From JBLIOB01 sp047639575 (GTDB lineage Bacteria; Bacteroidota; Bacteroidia; Flavobacteriales_D; Parvicellaceae), in the NCBI GenBank assembly GCA_047639575.1, contig JBLIOB010000018.1:1-27823 (forward strand): a DNA stretch of 27,823 bases. The letters run 5' to 3'. Within the stretch, counting starts at the first letter, position 1; each line of letters starts with the position of its first letter. This document shows positions 14,507 to 23,063 of the stretch, piece after piece. Below the pieces are notes generated by a model that made no database searches, had not been told where the DNA came from, and was given only the letters and a program-made list of their open reading frames with translations. The translations under genes were made by a program, and so were the position numbers.

Positions 14507-15290
14507 ACATCTAAAAGACCTAACCAATTATGAACCTGAAATAGGAATCATTCTTGGCACTGGATTAGGTGGACTAGTCAACGAAATAGACACGGACTTC
14601 GCCATCCCTTATGGTGTCATTCCTGACTTCCCTGTTTCCACTGTAGAAGGCCATTCCGGACAATTGATCTTCGGCAAATTAGGTGGAAAACAAATTGTTG
14701 CGATGCAAGGTAGATTTCATTTTTATGAAGGCTATCATATGAACACAGTAGTATTTCCTGTAAGAGTTATGAAAATGCTTGGTGTTCAAACCCTGTTAGT
14801 GTCCAATGCTTCTGGCGGAGTAAATCCAGACTATGAAATTGGAGAAATCATGATTTTAAACGATCATATTAATTTATTCCCAACCAATCCTTTAATTGGT
14901 CCTAACATGGATGAGCTCGGACCGCGATTTCCCGATATGAGTGAGCCATATTCCAGAAAATTGATTGCTAAAGCACATGAAATTGCCAAGAAACATGGTA
15001 TTCGAGTTGCAGAAGGTTCTTATGCAGGGCTAACTGGACCAACATTAGAAACTCCTGCTGAATATGCATATGTAAGAAATATAGGCGCTGATGCTGTTGG
15101 AATGAGTACCGTTCCTGAGGTTATTGCAGCAAAACACATGGGCATGGATTGTTTTGGAGTATCCATAATATCTGACTTAGGAGTTCCTGGTAAGATAGTT
15201 GAAGTAACCCATGAAATGGTTCAGGAAGTAGCAGCTGCTGCCGAACCAAAAATGACGATTATTATGACCGAGTTAATCGAGTCGCTATAA
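14478..15290 (+). CDS. punA: Purine nucleoside phosphorylase (trimeric PNP/MTAP family)
   Basis: Splits purine nucleosides with phosphate to free base and ribose-1-phosphate for salvage. The 270-residue length fits the trimeric family. Motifs: GIILGTGLGGLV (phosphate loop), VEGHSGQLIFG, MQGRFHFYEGY, VSNASGGVN, GPTLETPAEY (E191, base contact), VGMSTVPEV and FGVSIISDLG. Position D233 in the last motif aligns with Asn243 of human PNP, which decides preference for 6-oxopurines. The ATG at 14478 is preferred over one 36 bases earlier because it gives the family's normal N-terminus; it lies inside the 3' end of lpxK. gatB follows 4 bp downstream. The true base preference is open. Confidence 0.93.
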   Translation: MLETIKATAKHLKDLTNYEPEIGIILGTGLGGLVNEIDTDFAIPYGVIPDFPVSTVEGHSGQLIFGKLGGKQIVAMQGRFHFYEGYHMNTVVFPVRVMKMLGVQTLLVSNASGGVNPDYEIGEIMILNDHINLFPTNPLIGPNMDELGPRFPDMSEPYSRKLIAKAHEIAKKHGIRVAEGSYAGLTGPTLETPAEYAYVRNIGADAVGMSTVPEVIAAKHMGMDCFGVSIISDLGVPGKIVEVTHEMVQEVAAAAEPKMTIIMTELIESL

Positions 15291-15294
15291 AATT

Positions 15295-16743
15295 ATGAGT
15301 TCAGTTTACGATAAATACGAGACAGTAATAGGACTAGAAGTGCATGCTCAATTACTTACTAAAAGTAAAGCTTACTGTTCTGATGTTAATGAATTTGGGG
15401 CGATACCAAATACTAATATCAGTGCTATTTCTTTAGGCCATCCAGGATCGCTCCCTAAAGCGAACAAGGAAACCATTCGATTTGCAGTTAAACTTGGACT
15501 AGCTCTTGGTTCTGACATTACCGAAAACATGAATTATGATCGGAAGAATTATTTCTATCCCGATCTTCCGAAAGGATATCAGATTACCCAAGATAAAACT
15601 CCAATTTGTTGGGGCGGTCAGGTGAGTATTAAAAATGCTGATAACGAAGAGAAGATAATTAACATTACCCGGGTCCACTTAGAAGAAGATGCTGGGAAAA
15701 GTATTCATGATCAAGACCCTTATGATACTTTAGTTGATTTGAATCGAGCTGGTGTTCCTTTAGTAGAAATTGTAACTGAACCAGAACTCAAGAATTCAAC
15801 AGAAGCCTATAATTACTTAATCGAAGTAAGGAAATTAGTTCGATACCTTGACATCTGTGATGGTAATATGGAAGAAGGAAGTATGCGTTGCGATGCGAAC
15901 ATTTCCGTAATGCTGAAAGGCTCAAAGGTATTCGGAGAGCGATGTGAGATTAAGAATATGAACTCCATCCGAAATGTTCAACGAGCAATTGATCACGAAG
16001 TCACGAGACAGATTGATATTATTGAAGCAGGCGGAAGCATTTCAATGGAAACAAGAAGTTTTGATGCCGTGTCTGGAACCACTTCATTAATGAGAAGCAA
16101 GGAAGAAGCGCATGATTATAGATACTTCCCTGAACCTGATTTACAGCCGTTAAGAGTAACGCAAGAGTATATTGACGTTATAAAAGGGCAAATGCCTCCT
16201 TTACCTCACGAACTGTACGAAAAATACACCTCAGAATTATCTTTATCGGATTACGATGCGATAAACTTAACTGACACAAAGGAAATTGCACTGTTTTTTG
16301 AAGAAATTATCGAAAAGACGGAGAATTATAAAGCTGCCGCCAATTGGATGATGGGAAGCGTGAAATCTTACCTGAATCAAAATGCATTAGAAATTGATCA
16401 GTTTCCATTGACGGCAGCGAAAATTTCGGAAATCATTAAACTGGTTGATGATAAGAAGATTTTAACTTCCACGGCAGAACAAAGACTTTTCCCTGCTTTA
16501 ATTGGAGAACCTGAGGCTTCGCCTGAACAATTAGCAGAAAAAAATGGTTGGATAGTCAAAAGCGATTCAAATGAATTGGAGACTATTGTTAAATCTGTAT
16601 TTCAAGACAACCCAGACGAATTTGAACGTCTTAAGAACGGAGAGAAAAAATTGATGGGCTTTTTTATGGGACAAATTATGCGAGCCTCGAAAGGATCTGC
16701 AGACCCAAAATCAGTTACTCAAGTAATAAACAAATTGATTTAG
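15295..16743 (+). CDS. gatB: Aspartyl/glutamyl-tRNA amidotransferase subunit B
   Basis: The tRNA-binding kinase/transamidation subunit of GatCAB, which converts misacylated Glu-tRNA-Gln (or Asp-tRNA-Asn) to the correct amide form. At 482 residues it has the normal length. It begins YETVIGLEVHAQLLTKSKAY, then GHPGSLPKANKETI, NYFYPDLPKGYQITQ, HLEEDAGKSIHD, DLNRAGVPLVEIVTEPEL and EEGSMRCDANISV, all standard GatB blocks, and ends with the GatB/YqeY tail domain (GFFMGQIMRASKGSADP). The gatA and gatC partners are not in the window. It lies between punA (4 bp) and the first TlpA-like gene (0 bp), inside the same compact operon. Confidence 0.97.
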   Translation: MSSVYDKYETVIGLEVHAQLLTKSKAYCSDVNEFGAIPNTNISAISLGHPGSLPKANKETIRFAVKLGLALGSDITENMNYDRKNYFYPDLPKGYQITQDKTPICWGGQVSIKNADNEEKIINITRVHLEEDAGKSIHDQDPYDTLVDLNRAGVPLVEIVTEPELKNSTEAYNYLIEVRKLVRYLDICDGNMEEGSMRCDANISVMLKGSKVFGERCEIKNMNSIRNVQRAIDHEVTRQIDIIEAGGSISMETRSFDAVSGTTSLMRSKEEAHDYRYFPEPDLQPLRVTQEYIDVIKGQMPPLPHELYEKYTSELSLSDYDAINLTDTKEIALFFEEIIEKTENYKAAANWMMGSVKSYLNQNALEIDQFPLTAAKISEIIKLVDDKKILTSTAEQRLFPALIGEPEASPEQLAEKNGWIVKSDSNELETIVKSVFQDNPDEFERLKNGEKKLMGFFMGQIMRASKGSADPKSVTQVINKLI

Positions 16744-17961
16744 ATGAAGTATTGGATATATATTGGATTAATCACATTGCTATTTAGCTGCGGTGAAAGT
16801 GCCTTACCAGAGCCGATGGCTTCAAATGAAGTAGGTCTTAATTCAGATGAAGAAATTCCTGCATTTACGGACGAAAAAATCTCAGAAGAGGGAACTATTA
16901 CTGTGAATGGAAATGTTTCTGAATCTGTAGGATCGCTCATCCAATTAAATTACATCGCTCAAGGAAAAATTGAACCAGCTGGCACAGCAACAATAGATGC
17001 AGATGGGAATTTTTCGATTGAAACATCAGCTCAAGACCCTGGATTTTACAATGTTGCATTTAGCAATGAGAATTCATTTTTACTCTTTTTAGAACCTGGA
17101 AGTACCACTGAAATTTCCGCAGAAGGCGCGAATCTTTTTGCTTCGTATCAACTCTTGGAAGCTGGTAAAGATTCCAAACTGATGAAAGAATACTTCACCG
17201 AATACAATTCATTTTACTTGGAACTTCAAACAATCAACGAAGCGATGGAGCAATTAGCTTTCAATGATGATAAGGGTAGAGAAAAATTCATTAAACAAAG
17301 TGAAGCTAAACGTGATATTTTCAATGCTTTTAAGCACAACTTTATTGAAGAGAATATTGAATCTCCGGTAATGGTGACAATGATCGATCACCTTGACCCT
17401 GGCACTGAAATGGATTACATTACTAAGATTGGTGCTGCAGTTCAAAAGTCTTTACCTAATACCCACTACGCTACAATTATTCAGAATGCGGTAAAGAAGA
17501 AAGCCCAAGACTATATGATGGCAAGTGCTCCTCAACGAATTCAAAAAGGGTCTATGGCTCCTGACATTGAATTCCCAGACCCGAATGGTAAAGTAATTAA
17601 GCTGTCATCGCTAAAAGGAAAAGTCGTTTTATTGGATTTCTGGGCTTCTTGGTGTAAGCCTTGTCGTGCGGAGAATCCAAGAGTTGTTAAGCTTTACAAC
17701 CAATACAAGAATAAAGGATTCGAAATTTTCAGTTTCTCTTTAGATAAGGAAAAGGCTCGTTGGACGAACGCAATCCAAGCTGACGGACTAATTTGGCCAA
17801 ATCATGCAAGTGATTTAAAGGGATGGCAAACTGCTACAATTCCTATTTATGGATATAATAGTATTCCCTTTACTGTGTTAATTGACACAGATGGCAAGAT
17901 TATTGAGACTAACTTGCGTGGACAACAGCTTGAGAATAAGCTAAAATCAATTTTAGGATGA
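16744..17961 (+). CDS. TlpA-like thioredoxin lipoprotein (DUF4369-like N-terminus)
   Basis: A 405-residue periplasmic-side thiol-disulfide protein. The signal MKYWIYIGLITLLFSCGE has a lipobox Cys at 16, so it should be a lipoprotein. Residues from about 45 to 130 form a beta-rich domain of the DUF4369 kind (EGTITVNGNVSESVGSLIQL), a helical middle follows, and the TlpA/AhpC-type thioredoxin domain starts near residue 270. The active site is WASWCKPCR with C304 and C307, and the cis-Pro is in SIPFTVLIDTDG. It starts right at the gatB stop and overlaps its paralogue by ATGA. The CKPC active-site spacer differs from the neighbour's CGPC, which may set a different redox potential. Likely role: reducing or resolving envelope disulfides; the partner is unknown. 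Confidence 0.92.
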   Translation: MKYWIYIGLITLLFSCGESALPEPMASNEVGLNSDEEIPAFTDEKISEEGTITVNGNVSESVGSLIQLNYIAQGKIEPAGTATIDADGNFSIETSAQDPGFYNVAFSNENSFLLFLEPGSTTEISAEGANLFASYQLLEAGKDSKLMKEYFTEYNSFYLELQTINEAMEQLAFNDDKGREKFIKQSEAKRDIFNAFKHNFIEENIESPVMVTMIDHLDPGTEMDYITKIGAAVQKSLPNTHYATIIQNAVKKKAQDYMMASAPQRIQKGSMAPDIEFPDPNGKVIKLSSLKGKVVLLDFWASWCKPCRAENPRVVKLYNQYKNKGFEIFSFSLDKEKARWTNAIQADGLIWPNHASDLKGWQTATIPIYGYNSIPFTVLIDTDGKIIETNLRGQQLENKLKSILG

Positions 17962-19103
17962 AATATCTACTTGTAATTACAATCGTTTTATTTTCAACAA
18001 GCATTTTTGCTAAATCGGTTGATGCAAATATTACCATCAAAGGCAAACTGGAAAATGCCGAAGGGAAAACCATCGTACTTGAATACTTTGACAATGGAAA
18101 ACCGATTATAATAGATTCTTGCAGCATTAAGAAGAATGGTAAATTCGAAATATCCGCAACCGGAGTAAATCCAGATTTTTACAGGATTGGATTCGGGAAT
18201 AATAATTTCGCTTTATTGATTTTGTCCAAAGGTCAAAACTTAACATTTGGCGGTGACGCTGCCGATTTGAACAAGTCATATACCGTTACTGGTTCTAAAG
18301 AGTCAGAGGAGATTAAAGAATTTGTAACTGGGCTAAATAAATTTAGTGACAGTAATAATGAAATTAATGAGAAGTATAAAGACCCAAATTCTACTCCTGA
18401 AGAAAAAGAAGCGTTAAAGAAAAAAGGAGAATCAACAAAAGCTGATTTCGTTGCTTTTCGTGATGAGTTTATCGGAAGAACGTACAATAGCCTTTCTGCA
18501 TTAACAACTATTTCTCATTTGAATGACCTAACGGATTTTGATCAAATCAAAAAAATCGCAAACGGTATTTCAGAAAAATATCCAGAATCGAAATATGATA
18601 TTTCGATGCAAGAGAAAGTAACGCAAATTGAAGTTCGAGTTAAACAAGAGGAAGAGGCTAAGAAAGCAAGAGAAGCTTCTGAGATTGGACATGTTGCGCC
18701 AGCGATGAATTTTAAAAGTCCAGAAGGAAAAGTAATTACACTCGCTTCTTTAAAAGGAAACTATGTTTTAATTGATTTCTGGGCATCATGGTGTGGACCA
18801 TGTAGAAGAGAGAATCCAAACGTTGTTAAAGCATACAATAAGTACAAAGAAAAAGGGTTCACTGTTTTTAGCGTGTCTTTAGACAAGGATAAAAACAGAT
18901 GGGTTGCTGCTATCAAGCAAGATGGTCTTATCTGGCCCAATCATGTTTCCGACTTAAAGCAATGGCAAACTGAAGCTGTAAAACTTTATGGATTCAGAGG
19001 GATACCTCATACTGTTCTATTGGATAAAGATGGAGTAATCATTGCCAAAAACTTACGTGGAGCAGCATTAGAAGATAAATTGAAAGAACTTATAGGCTTT
19101 TAG
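17958..19103 (+). CDS. TlpA-like thioredoxin, secreted paralogue of the upstream gene
   Basis: A 381-residue protein with the same plan as its neighbour: a DUF4369-like N-terminal domain (ANITIKGKLENAEGKTIVLE), a charged helical middle (VTQIEVRVKQEEEAKKAREA) and a TlpA thioredoxin domain with WASWCGPCR (C279, C282) and cis-Pro in GIPHTVLLDKDG. The C-terminal halves are strikingly alike (GLIWPNH, SDLK, WQT, NLRG), which shows a tandem duplication. The signal MKYLLVITIVLFSTSIFAKS lacks a lipobox Cys, so this copy is probably soluble in the periplasm. The ATG overlaps the upstream stop by 4 bp. An 89-bp gap separates it from the peptidase gene. Confidence 0.92.
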   Translation: MKYLLVITIVLFSTSIFAKSVDANITIKGKLENAEGKTIVLEYFDNGKPIIIDSCSIKKNGKFEISATGVNPDFYRIGFGNNNFALLILSKGQNLTFGGDAADLNKSYTVTGSKESEEIKEFVTGLNKFSDSNNEINEKYKDPNSTPEEKEALKKKGESTKADFVAFRDEFIGRTYNSLSALTTISHLNDLTDFDQIKKIANGISEKYPESKYDISMQEKVTQIEVRVKQEEEAKKAREASEIGHVAPAMNFKSPEGKVITLASLKGNYVLIDFWASWCGPCRRENPNVVKAYNKYKEKGFTVFSVSLDKDKNRWVAAIKQDGLIWPNHVSDLKQWQTEAVKLYGFRGIPHTVLLDKDGVIIAKNLRGAALEDKLKELIGF

Positions 19104-19195
19104 ACTATTGGCTAAGTAAAGTGCATACCGCTGATAATTAAAAACGTCAATCGTAACCATACTTCTAGTACATTCGTCTTATCAAAAAATAATTG

Positions 19196-22100
19196 ATGAG
19201 AGCTTTATCTATTTTATTCATTTTACTTCCGTTTTCAATTTTTGGTCAATCTTACTTCCAGCAAGAAGTAAATCACACGATCAAAGTCAAGTTAAACGAC
19301 AAGAATCACACACTTTCGGCTTTTGAGGAAATTGAGTACAAGAACAACTCAAGCGTAGATTTAGATACGATCTACATGCATTTATGGCCAAATGCCTATC
19401 AATCTACCTTTAGCGCCTTAGGTCGGCAAAAAATGGAAGACGGGGATTTGGATATGCATTTTTCCGACTCTATTGACAAAGGTTTTATTGACTCTCTCGA
19501 TTTTAAAATTAATGGAACTTCAGTAGGCTACTCATCTTACCAAGATCATCTAGATATAGCAATAATCGTATTACCCAACCCCTTAAAAGCTGGAGAATCG
19601 ATTACTATTACTACACCCTTTAGAGTGAAAATACCGAATGCTTCATTCTCCCGATTAGGGCATGTGGGCGAAAGCTATATGATCACACAATGGTTCCCAA
19701 AACCTGCTGTATTTGATAAAGACGGATGGCATCCAATTCCATACCTTAATCAAGGCGAATTCTATTCAGAGTTTGGATCTTATGATGTGACAGTTACCTT
19801 ACCAGATAACTATGTGGTAGGATCAACAGGAGATTTAAAAACGCAGAGTGAACTAGATTTTTTAAATGATCTGAACATAAGCACCCGTAATAAAATAGAA
19901 AAAAAGAATCTGGTTACTTTAAATAAGGCTGGTTTTGTGTCTAATAAAATTCCAGCTTCCAGCGAAACCTTCAAAACGTTACGATATACTCAATCGAACA
20001 TTCATGATTTTGCTTGGTTCGCTGACAAAAGATTTCATGTTCTTAAAAGTTCGGTAGATCTACCTCGTCATGATCGTACAGTGACTTCTTGGGCGATGTT
20101 CACAGATAAAGAAGCTCATTTATGGAAAAATGCATCTACCTATTTAGATAGTGCGATTTACTATTATTCTTTGTGGAACGGTGATTACCCATACAACCAG
20201 GTAACTGCAGTTGATGGAACTATCGCGGCTGGCGGAGGGATGGAATACCCTAATGTAACCGTAATCGGTGGCAGTGGATCTGCTTTCTTATTAGAACAAG
20301 TTATCGTGCATGAAGTTGGGCACAATTGGTTCTATGGAATTCTTGGGTCAAACGAGCGGGACCATCCGTGGATGGATGAAGGACTTAATTCTTTAAATGA
20401 AAACCGTTATATAGAAACTAGATACCCGAACGCCAATCTTACCATAATGGCTGGTGGATTTAAAAAGATCGCCTCTAAGTTTGGAATTGATAAGCTCAAA
20501 ACAAAAAGCATCCATGAATATTCCTATTTGCTTAATGCAAGACGAAACTTAGATCAACCAATTGAACATAAATCTGTTGATTATACCTCGTCCAATTATG
20601 GAGGAGTTGTTTATAGCAAGACCGCCATCGTATTCGATTACCTTCTAGCTTATTTAGGAGATTCTTTGTTTGATCATTGCATGCGCGCCTATTACGATGA
20701 GTGGCATTTTAAACATCCTGGCCCAGACGATTTAAGACAAATCTTTGAAAAAGAGACCGGAAAACAATTAAGCTGGATGTTTGATGATTTGATTAAGACC
20801 ACGAAAAAAATTGACTATGCCATTACAGGAATGAAAAAAATAAATGGTAAAGATCAGGTGGTAGTTCAAAATAAAGGAGATGTTCAAGGGCCATTTAGCC
20901 TGACCTATTTTAAAGATGGGGAAATCGTTAAAACCTTTTGGGACGATGGTTTGAATATGATTTCTTACCATCCAATTGATAAAGAGCTGATTGATGAAGT
21001 AAAGATTGATTACGAACTGGATATTCCTGAAATCAACCGAACTAATAATAACCTTCATGTAAAAGGTCTATTTAAAACCTCAGAACCGATCACTTTACAA
21101 TTATTAGGTGGTATCGAAGACCCTGAACAAAACACGTTATACTACACGCCATTAGGCGGATGGAATAAGTACGATGGACTAATGCTCGGTTTCTCATTCT
21201 ATAATCACACATTTCCAGAAAAGAAATTTGAGTATACTCTAACCCCATTATTCTCATTTGGAACTTTAACTCCAACAGGAATGGGCGATGTTCATTATCA
21301 CATGTATCCGAGTGAAAGAAACTTCATCCAACGACTAACCCTTGGGAGCGAATATCAAACTTTTCATTTTCATAAAGAAGAGGCTGGAACAGGAAGATTT
21401 CATAAACTCGCTCCTTATCTGGAAATAGATTTTCAGAAGAAAAAGAGAAGATCTAAATGGAAGCAGACGGCTCGAATTAACTACAACTTCATTTCAGAAA
21501 TAATTAACTTGGATAATGCAACATTCCCAGCCGACTATATTCAAGCACTGCGAGTTGGATACAAACTAAGTAACTCACAAGTTTTAAAACCTTTCTCTGT
21601 AAATCTGGATTACGAACAAGGAAACTTGAGCAATGATTTTAGCGGTAATCAGCAGTATATAAAAGCAAGTCTCACCGCTAAATGGAGAATCAATTACAAT
21701 TGGAATTTAGATGGTATTGATCTTAGATTTTTTGCAGGCCATTTCTTTAAGAACACATCCAGTTCATCTCGTTTGAATTGGAAACTAGCTGGTCAAGGCG
21801 GAACAAGCGACTACCTGTATGATCATATATTTCTTGGAAGAACTCAAAGCCACCCTGATGCGCTTGCGCAACAATTGGTCGAAAACCATGGGGCATTTAA
21901 AGCGCCTACCGGATATGGATCTTCTAATAGTTGGTTGATAGCAGGAAACATAAAAGTTGATTTACCAATTCCAATCCTCGGATTGTACGCTGACGCAGGT
22001 CTTTTTCCGGTACATATAGTTAGTACTGGAGAAATTGAAAAAAGATTTTTATATAATGTTGGGGTTCACCTTTCAATTAAAAAGGATCTATTTGATATTT

Positions 22101-22237
22101 ACATTCCTTTTGCGCTGCATGAAGATTTATCGGGTGAATACGAATTTAAAAACATTTCCTTTCTTCAAAGAATTCGGTTTACCTTCAATATAAAAGAGTT
22201 AAACCCGTTTAAGGCAATTAAACAATTAGATCTGTAA
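19196..22237 (+). CDS. M1-family metallopeptidase with C-terminal beta-barrel-like domain
   Basis: A 1013-residue exported protein. The start is the ATG at 19196 (a TTG codon directly before it is ignored) and gives the signal MRALSILFILLPFSIFGQ. Residues of about 20-200 form the beta-saddle N-terminal domain of M1 aminopeptidases. The catalytic domain has GGMEYPN (residues 347-353, the family's GAMEN-type motif), H372-E-x-x-H376 and E395 exactly 18 residues later, which is the complete zinc site, and Y473 in VVYSKTAIVF as the likely transition-state Tyr. From about residue 640 the sequence changes to alternating amphipathic strands (GGWNKYDGLMLGFSFYNH, GLYADAGLFPVHIV, LFDIYIPFALHED) like an outer-membrane barrel of the Omp85 kind. 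The barrel assignment is inference. It lies in the same frame as the lpxH-like gene, separated by one TAA. Confidence 0.88.
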   Translation: MRALSILFILLPFSIFGQSYFQQEVNHTIKVKLNDKNHTLSAFEEIEYKNNSSVDLDTIYMHLWPNAYQSTFSALGRQKMEDGDLDMHFSDSIDKGFIDSLDFKINGTSVGYSSYQDHLDIAIIVLPNPLKAGESITITTPFRVKIPNASFSRLGHVGESYMITQWFPKPAVFDKDGWHPIPYLNQGEFYSEFGSYDVTVTLPDNYVVGSTGDLKTQSELDFLNDLNISTRNKIEKKNLVTLNKAGFVSNKIPASSETFKTLRYTQSNIHDFAWFADKRFHVLKSSVDLPRHDRTVTSWAMFTDKEAHLWKNASTYLDSAIYYYSLWNGDYPYNQVTAVDGTIAAGGGMEYPNVTVIGGSGSAFLLEQVIVHEVGHNWFYGILGSNERDHPWMDEGLNSLNENRYIETRYPNANLTIMAGGFKKIASKFGIDKLKTKSIHEYSYLLNARRNLDQPIEHKSVDYTSSNYGGVVYSKTAIVFDYLLAYLGDSLFDHCMRAYYDEWHFKHPGPDDLRQIFEKETGKQLSWMFDDLIKTTKKIDYAITGMKKINGKDQVVVQNKGDVQGPFSLTYFKDGEIVKTFWDDGLNMISYHPIDKELIDEVKIDYELDIPEINRTNNNLHVKGLFKTSEPITLQLLGGIEDPEQNTLYYTPLGGWNKYDGLMLGFSFYNHTFPEKKFEYTLTPLFSFGTLTPTGMGDVHYHMYPSERNFIQRLTLGSEYQTFHFHKEEAGTGRFHKLAPYLEIDFQKKKRRSKWKQTARINYNFISEIINLDNATFPADYIQALRVGYKLSNSQVLKPFSVNLDYEQGNLSNDFSGNQQYIKASLTAKWRINYNWNLDGIDLRFFAGHFFKNTSSSSRLNWKLAGQGGTSDYLYDHIFLGRTQSHPDALAQQLVENHGAFKAPTGYGSSNSWLIAGNIKVDLPIPILGLYADAGLFPVHIVSTGEIEKRFLYNVGVHLSIKKDLFDIYIPFALHEDLSGEYEFKNISFLQRIRFTFNIKELNPFKAIKQLDL

Positions 22238-22246
22238 ATTTACAAC

Positions 22247-23020
22247 CTGTCTACTTCTAATAAAATATACTTTGCCTCCGATTTTCACTTAGGTGTTCCA
22301 GACGCTTCTTCTAGCTTAATCCGTGAAAAGAAATTGGTGAGATGGCTTGAAATGGTCTCGCAGGATGCAGCCGAAATTCACTTAATGGGTGACCTGTTTG
22401 ACTTTTGGTTTGAATACAAACGGGTGGTTCCAAGAGGATTTGTTCGAATACTTGGTAAAATTGCTGAACTATCGGATCGAGGAATTAAAATAGTCTTGTA
22501 CACTGGAAATCATGACATGTGGATTTTTGATTATCTCCCTAAAGAATTGGGTGTAGAGTTAATCCGAGATCCAATTCAAAGAACTTTTGGAAGCAAAAAA
22601 TTCTTCCTTGGCCATGGAGATGGATTAGGACCTGGAGATGGTGGATATAAGTTTATTAAAAAAATATTTTCCTTCAAGTTCTTCCAATGGTGCTTCGCTC
22701 GTCTTCATCCAAACTTTGGCCTCTGGGTTGCTAACTTTTGGAGCGGAAGAAGTAAAGAGTCTAACAATAAAAATGACAAGGAACCAGATCACTTTCTTGG
22801 CGAAGACAAAGAATGGTTGGTTCAGTTTTGTAAAGAAACATTGGAGAAAGAGCATTTCGATTTCTTCATTTTTGGTCACCGCCATTTGCTAATTGACCAT
22901 CCAGTTTCTGAAAAATCGAGATATATAAACCTTGGAGATTGGTATACACAGGCAAACTATGCCGAATTTGATGGGACAGAACTTCGATTGAAGATCTTTG
23001 AGGAAGGCGTTTCAGAATAG
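22247..23020 (+). CDS. lpxH: LpxH-like UDP-2,3-diacylglucosamine diphosphatase, probable CTG start
   Basis: A calcineurin-like metallophosphoesterase of the LpxH type, which hydrolyses UDP-2,3-diacylglucosamine to lipid X in lipid A synthesis. Metal motifs in order: D12-F-H14 in KIYFASDFHLG, GDLFDFWFEY (D49), GNHD (N88, H89), GHGDGLGPGD (H123) and GHRH (H211, H213). No ATG, GTG or TTG precedes the first motif: the frame runs back to the peptidase stop at 22235, and the first usual start (TTG at 22334) would delete DFHLG. CTG at 22247 would give the normal N-terminus, STSNKIYFASDFHLG, and 257 residues. ATT at 22238 is the alternative. The family call is solid; the start is inferred. lpxK earlier in the run supports the lipid A role. 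Confidence 0.85.
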   Translation: MSTSNKIYFASDFHLGVPDASSSLIREKKLVRWLEMVSQDAAEIHLMGDLFDFWFEYKRVVPRGFVRILGKIAELSDRGIKIVLYTGNHDMWIFDYLPKELGVELIRDPIQRTFGSKKFFLGHGDGLGPGDGGYKFIKKIFSFKFFQWCFARLHPNFGLWVANFWSGRSKESNNKNDKEPDHFLGEDKEWLVQFCKETLEKEHFDFFIFGHRHLLIDHPVSEKSRYINLGDWYTQANYAEFDGTELRLKIFEEGVSE

Positions 23021-23063
23021 AAGATCAAATTGATACAAGTTCAGTCTTCCTAAATATTTAACA

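Noticed and set aside
19169..19176. TACATTCG as a promoter -7 box for the M1 peptidase gene
   Set aside because: One mismatch to TAnnTTTG and no TTG at a suitable distance upstream.
22334..23020. lpxH-like gene starting at the TTG at 22334
   Set aside because: This start would drop the DFHLG metal motif encoded just upstream in the same frame, which is conserved in the family.
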